This document shows positions 55,664 to 64,000 of a stretch of DNA of 64,000 bases, piece after piece. This stretch comes from Pogostemon cablin. Lineage: Eukaryota > Streptophyta > Magnoliopsida > Lamiales > Lamiaceae. The position numbers and the translations under genes are program-made. The stretch lies in the NCBI GenBank assembly GCA_023678885.1, contig CM043013.1, positions 21,112,791 through 21,176,790 on the forward strand, written 5' to 3'. The notes under the pieces were generated by a model. That model worked only from the letters and a program-made list of their open reading frames with translations. It had not been told where the DNA came from and did not search any database. Position 1 is the stretch's first letter. Each line of letters opens with the position of its first letter.

Positions 55664-57025
55664 TGTTGGATTGTATACTAAAAGTCTAGCTTTTTGTTGA
55701 ACAATGTTATAACAATTTATTTGAAATGAGAGTCATATGATCAAATGATTGCGTCTTATAATTTATTTATATGTCCGATGCAATAGTCCACTTACTTTAT
55801 ACTGTATATAATATGTTGTACGACAACACGCGTAAATTCATATTATCGATTTCCTTATAAAGTATAAACAGATGCTCACAACCGAGATAGACGGGGACTC
55901 TTTATCTGGATGGTTGTAATGTGATTTGGTATTAGTTTGTCTTGACTATAAAATCACATTAGTGCACTTTGTGTGTATTGAGCGGGACCGCTTGAGATCG
56001 TTCGACTTATACTGACTTATAGGAGAACTTGATCTCAGTTATTATAGATGTTCGTGCTCTTAATCCCTATACAATAACCTCGACACGTAAGGCAGTATGT
56101 ATTTTTTTATTCATCAATGGGTGAGATTTACATGTAATTAAATCAAAAACTCGGTGAGTTGAGAAATAGTGCTGTCTCTATGGTGTGTTGTTGATTGTAG
56201 AAGGAATTCGTGTCCGTTATAGGTTGATGATGTCCCCTTGAGGAGCTCATAAGGATTATCATGTAAACCTTGCAGGTGAATTTATTCCGGCATGATAATG
56301 AGGTTGAGTGGTACTACTCTTGGATGAGATATTAATAATGGAGTTGTCAGTAACTTAATTAATTAATGGACATTGTATATCTTAAACATAGGGAGACTAA
56401 CAGGCTCATAATAAGAAGGAGCTCATAACGTAATTATGGGATTAGAACGGTAGTGCAGTAATAATATTTTAGTGGTATATATTATTATTGTTGGACTCAA
56501 GTATAAGTTTTGGGCTAAACTTGGATACTTAAGCCCAATGGAGGCCCAACTCTAATTTCTCTTCCTGGTCCCTGCTGTAGTCCATATATAAGTCATCTCA
56601 ACTGTCTGGAAACCCTAATCTATTAGATTATTCACTCCTAACACTGTGAGGAGGGTGAGGGAACAGTAGATTGAGAAGATCTCGAGGATCGTCGCCCACA
56701 CGACGTCGAGATTGGATTTGGGAATACATCAGAAGATCAAGAGGTCGTTTGCTGCTGTTGTCCGCCACTTTCTACGATTTTTATAAAATTGTACAGACTT
56801 CAGAACAGGACGTGTGATATACTGAAGGAAAGCCACGGAAGAGAGGATCGTTTTGGCGCGTAGATCACTCAATTCTGACATCGGATGAGAGAGTTATGCC
56901 CAAAACGGTGAGGCTGCGCAGGCTATCGGAGAAAATCCATTTTCTCCAACATACCCTGATGAAAGGTAATACGTTTCTTGTTTTAGTGCTTCCGCTAATT
57001 GTTAGAAACGTATGAAACCCCAACG
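55664..57025 (+). repeat. LTR-like segment (probable solo LTR)
   Basis: Starts TGTTGGATTGTATACTAAAA and runs to GAAACCCCAACG. The word CAACG stands directly before the start (55659-55663) and at the end (57021-57025), which may be the target duplication, though the expected terminal CA is then unclear. Internally it has the layout of an LTR: a promoter-like AT-rich left part, GTCCATATATAAGTC at about 56580, and a leader-like right part. The right part holds a ~103 bp module shared with the gag-only element's LTRs (56828-56930). Confidence 0.5.
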
Positions 57026-57061
57026 GTTCACGTTAACCAAATGATCGAATGCCACAACGCA

Positions 57062-57177
57062 TGTCTAAAAAACTAGTCCCAATATAATTAAACTTAAGGG
57101 AAAGTGCACCTCACCGACTTGTCTAAAAAACTAGTCCCAATAAAATTAATCTTAAGGGAAAGTGCACCTCACCGACT
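57062..57177. repeat. 58 bp tandem duplication
   Basis: Two adjacent 58 bp units (57062-57119, 57120-57177) begin TGTCTAAAAAACTAGTCCCA and end GTGCACCTCACCGACT, differing at two positions. The sequence following it (TTCCATCTTGCAAGTAAAAA) resembles 49676-49695. Confidence 0.92.
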
Positions 57178-57316
57178 AGTTAAGTTCCATCTTGCAAGTA
57201 AAAAATTATACTAAGGATTTCATAATATGAGCATAGTGACTATACATCAGATAGGATAAAAAAAATAAACATTTTAAACCAATTCTATGCTAGAACTTTA
57301 GATATGATAAAGAAAT

Positions 57317-57508
57317 TGTTGAACAGTAGTTTATAAAATTCATGTATGTATTCCTTGACAAGTGAGACAATATATAGATACAATGATTGATAAAATAAGG
57401 AAAGAATATTACCTAACGGCACTATACAAATCACCTCAAATTACTCTCTATGAATTGTCTACCATATTTACATAGTCAACATTACCAAACTTAATAATTC
57501 TGTCAACA
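57317..57508 (-). repeat. copia 3' LTR
   Basis: 192 bp, nearly identical to 61106-61304 apart from small indels. The CTCCCCCTC at 57509-57517 just inside is the complement of the polypurine tract. Confidence 0.93.
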
Positions 57509-57517
57509 CTCCCCCTC

Positions 57518-57960
57518 AAGTTGGGCATAAATATCGAGCATGCCCAGCTTGTCAATCACTCTATTAAAGACTTGTATTGAAACTCCTTTTGTAAGCACAT
57601 CAGCAACCTGATTTGTAGACTTTATGAAAGGAAATTTGATGAGTTTTTGGTCTAATTTTTCTCTGATGAAATGTCTATCAACTTCAACATGTTTAGTGCG
57701 ATCATGTTGTACGGGATTATGCGCAATCTCAATAAAGGCTTTATTATCACAAAAGAGATTCATAGGTTGGCTAATTTTAATTCTCAAATCTGATAGAATA
57801 CGGCTAACCCAAATCAATTCACAAACTCCATGAGCCATCCCATGAAACTCGGCTTCGGCACTTGACCTCGCAACGACTTTCTGCTTCTTGCTTTTCAAGT
57901 TACAAGATTTCCTTCCACAAAGATAAAGTATCCTGATGTAGATTTTCTGGTTGTTTGATC
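57518..57960 (-). pseudogene. copia RNase H
   Basis: Motifs in order: SKKQKVVARSSAEAEFHGMA, LFCDNKAFIEIAHNPV, HDRTKHVEVDRHFIREKL and ADVLTKGV. These are the canonical C-terminal RNase H blocks of copia elements, with the Asp/Glu residues of the active site. It is open for 131 codons at 57503-57898. Confidence 0.9.
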
Positions 57961-58279
57961 ACCTGCCCAATCTGCGTCTGTATACCCTTCAACTTCAGAA
58001 TGCTTGTTTTTTGAGAAAAACAAGCCTTTTCCTGGAGAACCTTTCAAATACCTCAAAATTCGATACCGCATCCATATGCTCTTTACTCGGTTGATGCATG
58101 AATTGACTAACCACGCTCACAGGATATGCTATATCTGGTCTAGTGTGAGATAAGTAAATTAGTCTCCCCACAATCTGCTAGTAGCGCTCTTTGTCTGTTG
58201 GAACTTGATTAGGAAAGATTCCAAGTTTATGATTCATCTCAATAGGAGTCTCGATCGGCTTACATGCTAGCATCCCAGT

Positions 58280-58640
58280 TTCAGTCAAAAGATCAAAAGA
58301 ACGTATTTTCTTTGTGAAAGAGCAATGCCTTGGTCTGTTTTTGTCACTTCAATCCCCAAAAAATATTTTAGTTGTCCCAAATCCTTCATTTCAAATTTAC
58401 TAGCCAAGTAATCTTGCAAAACCTTCATTTCTTCAAAATCATCTCCAGTTAAAACCATGTCATCCACGCATACAATTAATTCAAACTGACCTCAGAGTTA
58501 TCATTTTGTGTATTCTGAATGGACGTCTCCTCCGTCAATGGTGCATTAACAAGTTGTCTTTCTCCAAGATGGTTGTTATCATCATTGTTTCTTTGAATTT
58601 GTCCTGAATAATGATTCACTTCCTCAAAGAAGTTTGTTTC
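58280..58640 (-). pseudogene. copia reverse transcriptase remnant (catalytic motif onward)
   Basis: The frame enters at FELIVCVDDMVLTGDD, the YVDDM active-site block, and continues with YLASKFEMKDLGQLKYFLGI. Immediately upstream (58490-58615) the sequence is instead the integrase-RT linker (ENMLTSILEKNMNSQK region, 58616 on). The fingers and most of the palm are therefore deleted, roughly 200 residues or more judged from other copia elements. Confidence 0.85.
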
Positions 58641-59765
58641 TGAGAATTCATATTTTTTTCTAGAATGCTTGTCAACATATTTTCTTCCCCATTAATCTCC
58701 CCCTGAAGGAAAGATGTTGAATCTCCACTTGAATAAAATGGATTTGTCTCTTGAAAGGAGACATCTAGCGTAACATGTAATTTGTGTGTTTGAGGGTCAT
58801 AACATCTATACCCATTTGAAAATCTGAATAACCAACAAAAACACAGCTTTTTGCACATGGGTCAAGTTTAGAACGTAAAACTTTAGGAATATGAACACAT
58901 ACGGTACACCCAAATATTCGAGGTTCAAGATTTGGAAGATGAGGAATTTTTAACAAAGGTGTTTGAAAATCTGAGACTCGAGATGGGGATCGATTGATGA
59001 GATAAACTGTTGATTTTACAGCCTCTCCCCAATAAAACGAGGCATGTTCATTCCAAATAGTGAAGCACGAACAACTTCAAGTATTTGTCTATTTTTCCGT
59101 TCCGCTAAGCCATTTTGTTGTGGAGTATAAGCACAAGAGATTTGATGACGAATTCCATTCAAACTTAAATATTTTTCAAAAGAACGATCCATAAATTCTC
59201 TAGCATTGTCTGTCTGCCAGACCTGTAATTCTTTATGATATTGAGTCTTTACCATATTATGAAATTCCTGAAATGCTATATGAGCATCATTTTTTCTTTT
59301 GAGCAATGATATCCAAGTCATGCGGGTACATTCATCAATAAACGTAATGAAATATGTAGCTTAAGATAAAGAAGGAATCTTAACAGGTCCCCAAATATCC
59401 AAATGTATAACAACAAATGGCTCAAAACTTTTGTTTAAACTAGGTAAATAAGAAACACGATGACTTTTAGCAAGTTCACAAATATCACAATGAAAATCTG
59501 ATATGTTTAAATTCAAAAAAAAGATTGGGCCTTAATTTCTTAAGGTACCCAAATGAAAGGTGTCCCAAGCGTCGGTGCCATAGCCATATAAGAGCTTTAT
59601 TATGATCAGAACTACTAGTGTAATGAGCTTGCTTAAAATTTTGTTCTTCATTCTTTTTGAACTCTAAATAATATAATTTCCCATGTTTAACACCATAACC
59701 AAGTGTCTTCCAGGTCAGAATATCCTGAAAATACAAAATGAAGGCCAAAAAGTTACAGTACAATT
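58641..59765 (-). pseudogene. copia integrase
   Basis: The zinc-binding block LWHRRLGHLSFGYLKKL (HHCC first half) is at about 59560-59600 and the catalytic core at 59016-59321, with LQVWQTDNAREFMDR and YTPQQNGLAERKNRQI (second Asp and Glu). C-terminal FGCTVCVHIP and DPCAKSCVFVGYSD blocks are at about 58800-58920. A frameshift and stops separate the zinc finger from the core (near 59360-59500). Confidence 0.88.
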
Positions 59766-60000
59766 TAATTTAGATGTAATCTGTTCGACCGATAGTAGAT
59801 TATACTCAAGTGATGGTACGATTAAAACTGAGTCTAATGTGAGTGTATCAGTTAAAATGACGGAGCCTTGCCCAACAATAGGACAAGTTGAACCATTAGG
59901 CGTAGAAATAATAGATTGAGAAAAAGGACAAATAGATTGCATTTGGTTATAGTCTTTAATCATATGATCTGAGGCACCTGTGTCAATAATCCAAATACTG
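59715..60000 (-). pseudogene. copia protease
   Basis: SIWIIDTGASDHMI contains the active-site DTGA motif, followed by LTLDSVLIVPSLEYNLLSVE, the usual copia protease-to-integrase segment. Upstream, the link to gag is out of frame. Confidence 0.85.
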
Positions 60001-60009
60001 TTCTTAGAA

Positions 60010-61075
60010 AAAGAGCATTGGCCTTACCAACAATACCTGAATGAGCAATATTCGCCGTCGGCAACTATGTTTGCTCAACACTTTGCTCAATTTCATTTGC
60101 AAATGTCATCGTAGCTTTTCCAACTCCCTTCTTCCGTGGTTTTTTTTAGAAATCCCATCAATTAGGATAACCAATTATTTCATAGAAACATTGTTTTGAG
60201 TGACCTGATTCACCACAATGATCACATAAAAAATTATTTGGCTTTCCATTAGATTGATACCTGCGATTCTTTCTGTTCCCATGAGGTGATCCTTTATTGA
60301 TCTGATTAGCCACCATAGCTGATTGTTCAAAAATTGTACGAGTACCTCCCATCGTTTGTCTTTGCTGGTACTCTCTTCTAACACATGCATATATGCTTTC
60401 CAAATCAAGTTTTGGATCTTTGCGTAAGATTTCTTCCCGAATATTGTCAAATTCAGGATCAAGTCCACTTAGAAAAATATGGAGACATTTCCAAGTGACG
60501 TTGAACCACTCCTTCAACAGACCCTTCTTTGGAATTTGATCTATGATCAATTTCTTGGAATATAGCCACAAGTTCATTGTAATATGTTGGTAACGATCTA
60601 CCATCTTGTCTAGTAGAGAAAGATCTTTGATTTAATTCAAAGAGACGAGTTTCATCAGATCCATCGTAGAAGGTTTTTGATAAAGCCTCCCATATTTCTT
60701 TAGCCGTAGGGAGACGAATAAATCGCTGCATCAATGAGGGGCTCATTGACTCAATCAACCAACTTTTCACCCTTTGATTTCTGTGATCCATGTTGCAAGA
60801 TGAGGGTCATCAGCAGCGGGTTTGATTGCTGCTCCGGTGAGATAGCCACCTTAGTTGCGTGCTCCAATGCGCATTTCCATGAGTTGGGACCACAATGCAT
60901 AATTGGTCTCATATAGAATGATACTTGTTGGAAAAATAGAATTATCTTGTTGGATAATGATTGGTGCTTTGGAATCAGTAACTGGAATAATTTTTTGTTC
61001 TTTTTGTTCATCCATTTGGTTCAAAGGAAGAGGTTCAAGAAATAAGAAAAGAAAAGTTGTTCAAATCGTGGAACA
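60010..61075 (-). pseudogene. copia gag
   Basis: The N-terminal part is at 60751-61011 and the central gag domain (UBN2-like) at 60459-60791, with SMSPSLMQRFIRLPTAKEIW and RSLPTYYNELVAIFQEIDH. The C-terminal part at 60158-60604 has LDPEFDNIREEILRKDP and the zinc knuckle CDHCGESGHSKQ. The last knuckle Cys is displaced by one residue (QCF instead of the family's usual X-C-X order). Two frameshifts split it. Confidence 0.85.
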
Positions 61076-61086
61076 ACTAGATTAAT

Positions 61087-61105
61087 AGCACCTGCTCTGG
61101 TACCA
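61087..61105 (-). promoter_or_regulatory. copia primer binding site (initiator tRNA-Met)
   Basis: The minus strand reads TGGTACCAGAGCAGGTGCT directly inside the 5' LTR, one base from the canonical TGGTATCAGAGC complement of the initiator tRNA-Met 3' end. Confidence 0.93.
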
Positions 61106-61304
61106 TGTTGAACAGTACTTTATATAATTCATGAATTCTGTATGTATTCCTTTAAAAGTGAGGCAATATATAGATACAAAGATCGAAGAAATAAGGAAAG
61201 AATATTACCTAACGGCACTATACAAATCATCTAAAATTACTCTCTATGAATTGTCTACCATATTTACATAGTCAATATTACCAAACTTAATCATTCTGTC
61301 AACA
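61106..61304 (-). repeat. copia 5' LTR
   Basis: 199 bp, TGTTGAACAGTAC...TCTGTCAACA in plus-strand order. Contains no recognisable internal repeat. Confidence 0.93.
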
Positions 61305-61549
61305 AAAATAAAATTTTAAACCATTTCTATGTAGAACTTTGTCAATTTGGCTATGACGGTTGGACCTTTTCATTTTAGCTTTGCAAGCTCATACTATGAG
61401 TTTCTTTTTCATTTGTTCTCCATATAGTGATCTTTTATATCCAAGCAAGGTAGTCATTAATTTCTTTCAGAACCATTTCATTAATTACTAAATGTGCAGT
61501 TTGAGTTATCAAAGGAATTTATATGATATCATATTCTAAGAATGGTGAG

Positions 61550-62298
61550 TTATGTGCAAGATCGTCTCACGGATTTCCTTACGTGAGATGAATTATTCAA
61601 TAATTAGTTAGTCTATTATAAAAACTAAATAATAAAGAAAAAAACTGCCCTGACCGATACCTTGTAAATCTGAAATGACACGCATGAAAATAGTGTTAAT
61701 TTGATATCCTTTTCTTTTTCTTAGAATTAATGATTTATTAATTATTAAAATTCAAGTAAGTAATACTTCAAAGGATAATGTGATCATTAAAAAAATTAAA
61801 AGTGATGGTCGCAAATTCAAAAGTGATACTTATATTTTTTTTAATTAATACACTTATTATCAAGCTATTTTATGAAAATTTTATAAATTAAAAAGTGATA
61901 ATATTTTTAGCAAAAAGTAATATTTGAACATGAAAAATTGATAATCAATTAATCAAATTATGTCATAAATAATTTGTAAGAAAAATAAAAAGTAATAACA
62001 TTTTTAATGATACTTAATTAAGAAAAGTGATACACATCCAATTAATCTATTAAATGAAAATTTTATAGGATGGATAAAAAATAATAACATTTTTAATAAA
62101 AAAGTGATATCTAATAAAAGAAAAGTGATAAATGTCCAATTAAATTATTTAATGAATATACTTTTTTCAAAAATTAGAAGTGATAACATTTTTAATGAAA
62201 AGTAATACCTAAAAAAAGTGATAAATATATGAACTTTTTCATGAACTATTAATATAATATAATAGATTAAAAATGATAACTAATTAATAAGAAGTGAA
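61550..62298. repeat. AT-rich minisatellite-bearing repeat, relative of 37512-38357
   Basis: The left end (61558-61615), with GATCGTCTCACGG and TACGTGAGATGAATTATTCAA, matches the inverted end of the element at 35527-38357. AAAAGTGATAACATTTTTAAT words then recur every 70-95 bp up to 62260. No partner end is evident. Confidence 0.6.

Positions 62299-62336
<38 letters not shown>
62299..62336. repeat. (ATT)n microsatellite
   Basis: About 12-13 uninterrupted ATT units, probably variable in length between individuals. Confidence 0.95.
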
Positions 62337-62337
<1 letters not shown>

Positions 62338-62356
62338 AGTTTTTGTCAATTATATA

Positions 62357-62715
62357 CTCCCTCTGTCCCAAGCAAAGAGGTGCATTTGCCTTTTGCATGT
62401 AGATTAAGAAGTATTATTATTTTATGTAAAGTGGGTAGGTGTATTAGAGGGGTCTGAATCTTCTGTTACATTTTGGTGTGACATCTCTTGTGACATCTCT
62501 TGTGACACTTCGTTGAATGAGTGACACGTAAGGGAGAGAAGGGAAACTATACCCTAAGTCAACCAGTCAACCCTTGGGGCAAGGGATTTGATTTATCCAC
62601 CCTGACACGTGTCATTCCATAAGTAGGTGTTACAGTAGATGTCACACAAATGTGTCACAGAACATCTCGTGCCGTATTAGAGAGATGTGATGAGTAGTGG
62701 TGGGCGAGAATTTAG
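62357..62715. mobile_element. Stowaway-like MITE, split and right-truncated
   Basis: Begins after TA with CTCCCTCTGTCCCAAGCAAAG, and its first ~95 bp follow the MITE at 50032 (AAGTGGGTAGGTGTATTAGAGG against AAGTGGGTAGATGTATTAGAGG). It is interrupted by a Mutator-like MITE at 62451. The right terminus is not seen. Confidence 0.65.
62451..62673. mobile_element. Mutator-like MITE nested in the Stowaway-like MITE
   Basis: A perfect 9 bp duplication GTATTAGAG flanks it (62442-62450, 62674-62682). The ends GGGTCTGAATCTTCTGTTAC and, inverted, GGCACGAGATGTTCTGTGAC, both leading to TTTG.TGTGACATCT-like sequence, form the TIRs. 223 bp, non-coding. Confidence 0.88.
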
Positions 62716-63570
62716 CACTTTTGGTCCCACATGACACACTTTCTCTTCAAAATGGTCCCAATATTTTCTCTTTTAGTCCCAAATAATTTTTTCTTTGCAG
62801 ACTTGGTCCCATAATACTTTAACATTAGATATTTAGTCTCAGTTGCACTAATAGTCCCAAGAATTTAAATTCATATTTTATTTTATGCTTATTTATTTAT
62901 TTATTTTATAACTATTATTATTATTTTGAATATGTCTTTTTTTTAAGTAATAAAAATTTAGCAACATTAAAAATAAAAATAAAAATAGATGAGTAAACAA
63001 AGTAAATAAAATAAATTATGAATGAAATTCTTGGAACCATAGTGTAATTGTATATTCATATTTTATTTATTTATTTATTTATTATTATTATTATTATTAA
63101 TTATTATTATTTTGAATATGTATTTTTTAAAGCAATAAAATTTTGATAATATTAAAAAAAAAAAGATTTGGTCCGATAAGACTTCACCCTTGCATATTTA
63201 ATCTTATACACCTGCATTATTGGTCCCAAAAATTTACATTCATATTTTATTTTATTTATTTATTATAATATTATCAAATAATTATTATATTAAAAAAGAC
63301 ATGTTCAATAAATAATAATTATTTGTTATTATTATATTTATTTACTTATTTGTTATTATTATTATTTTTTATTTAATGATTATTTCTTTGCAAACTTGGT
63401 CCCATAAAATTTCAATATTGCATATTTAGTCTCATACAACTACATTATTGATCCAAAAAGTTTAGAGTCATTTATTTATTTACTTATTTTTTATTTTTAA
63501 TGTTACCAAATTTTGATTTCTTTTAAAAAATATGTTCAAAATAATAATAAATAAATAAATAAAATATGAA
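62700..63570. repeat. degenerate tandem array, ~230-300 bp units
   Basis: The succession 'TTGGTCCCATAA..., CATATTTAGTCT, TGCA.TATTGGTCCCAA, ATTCATATTTTATTTT' occurs about four times (from about 62790, 62950, 63165 and 63395), separated by ATT/TTA microsatellite stretches. The last half-unit resumes at 63977 beyond the next MITE. No coding sequence. Confidence 0.65.
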
Positions 63571-63579
63571 TATATAATT

Positions 63580-63967
63580 GGCAAAAGCTTGTGTGTGCCC
63601 GGGCACACGGGAGCACATTCGGTGTGCCTTTAGAATTTTGTACTAAATTGTATACTCTTTAGTATAAAGATGTGTACCTTTTATTTTACAATGCAAAAAA
63701 CTTGTGTGCGACAGGATGCATGGAAGCACTCCATGTGCCTTTAGAATTTTGTGTTAAATTGTATATCTTTTACTATAAAGATGTATACCTTTTATTTTCT
63801 GAAGAAAAATAAAAAAATATAATGAAAAGTGTATACCATTTAGAACAAAATGGTGTACTCTTATTAATTAAAATGTATACCCTTTAGAACAAAATAATGT
63901 ACCCTTATGCATAATACTAAATTCTAAAGGCGCAAGGCATGCGCCCTGACACACGCAAGCCTCACTC
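63580..63967. mobile_element. Mutator-like MITE with internal duplication
   Basis: Perfect 9 bp target duplication TATATAATT (63571-63579, 63968-63976). The termini GGCAAAAGCTTGTGTGTGCC and, inverted, GAGTGAGGCTTGCGTGTGTC are imperfect inverted repeats. The interior contains a duplicated ~120 bp block (GTGCCTTTAGAATTTTGT...AAATTGTATA) at about 63626 and about 63738. It interrupts the tandem array. Confidence 0.85.
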
Positions 63968-64000
63968 TATATAATTACACTATTAGTTCCAAGAATTTCG

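Larger units (their letters stand above)
57317..61304 (-). mobile_element. Ty1/copia retrotransposon with RT deletion
   Basis: Short LTRs at 57317-57508 (192 bp) and 61106-61304 (199 bp) are TGTTGAACA...CTGTCAACA. On the minus strand the PBS TGGTACCAGAGCAGGTGCT (61105-61087) is complementary to initiator tRNA-Met, and the PPT GAGGGGGAG abuts the 3' LTR. Domain order gag, protease, integrase, RT, RNase H identifies copia. Flanks GAAAT and AAAAT are a likely 5 bp target duplication. At about 4.0 kb it is shorter than a complete element because most of RT is gone. Frameshifts are present in every domain. Confidence 0.92.

Noticed and set aside
61700..62300. CRISPR-like regularly spaced repeats
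   Set aside because: The repeated word is AT-rich, highly diverged and of irregular period in a plant nuclear context; it is a decayed minisatellite.

Overview
This is plant nuclear DNA, most likely from a eudicot. It consists almost entirely of nested transposable elements, organelle-derived DNA and captured gene fragments. The evidence is Ty3/gypsy, Ty1/copia and LINE coding remnants, plant MITE families, GT-AG introns, a plastid ndhF fragment and a probable mitochondrial fragment. I found no gene that can be called intact and functional, and no rRNA, tRNA or CRISPR locus. Taxonomic placement below eudicot cannot be made from the sequence alone.

Layout, left to right. 1-2080: probable mitochondrial insertion. 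2090-35207: one old Tat-lineage Ty3/gypsy element (Tat-1). Its gag-pol lies on the minus strand, and two spliced 'antisense' genes (A and B) lie on the plus strand between pol and the 3' LTR. Four later insertions split it: a hAT-like MITE (9252-9909), a solo LTR (10756-12483), a 6.2 kb LINE (13778-19965) and a 7.8 kb gag-only LTR element (26184-34030). Without them Tat-1 is about 16.4 kb. 35527-38357: an AT-rich terminal-inverted-repeat region holding two MITEs and a smaller TIR element that carries a broken histone H4 gene.

38515-49360: a second, 5'-truncated Tat element (Tat-2) in the opposite orientation, with the same pol and the same two antisense genes. It is flanked by an exact-length 213 bp direct duplication (38307-38519 and 49361-49573). 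49826-50850: hAT-like repeat with two Stowaway-like MITEs. 50990-52123: a Pack-MULE with long TIRs and a 9 bp target duplication, carrying a piece of an F-box gene. 53620-53931: C-terminal part of plastid ndhF. 55664-57025: an LTR-like segment. 57317-61304: a Ty1/copia element that has lost most of its reverse transcriptase. 61550-63976: AT-rich repeats and two small Mutator-like MITEs with perfect 9 bp target duplications.

The two Tat copies are the most informative part, because each is a control for the other. They show that the antisense two-gene module is an old shared component with introns in conserved places. Tat-2 also supplies the empty site for the LINE and solo-LTR insertions in Tat-1. 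The way Tat-2 joined the chromosome (one integrase-type end, one microhomology end, 213 bp duplicated) and the two independent gene captures (histone H4, F-box) are the other notable points.
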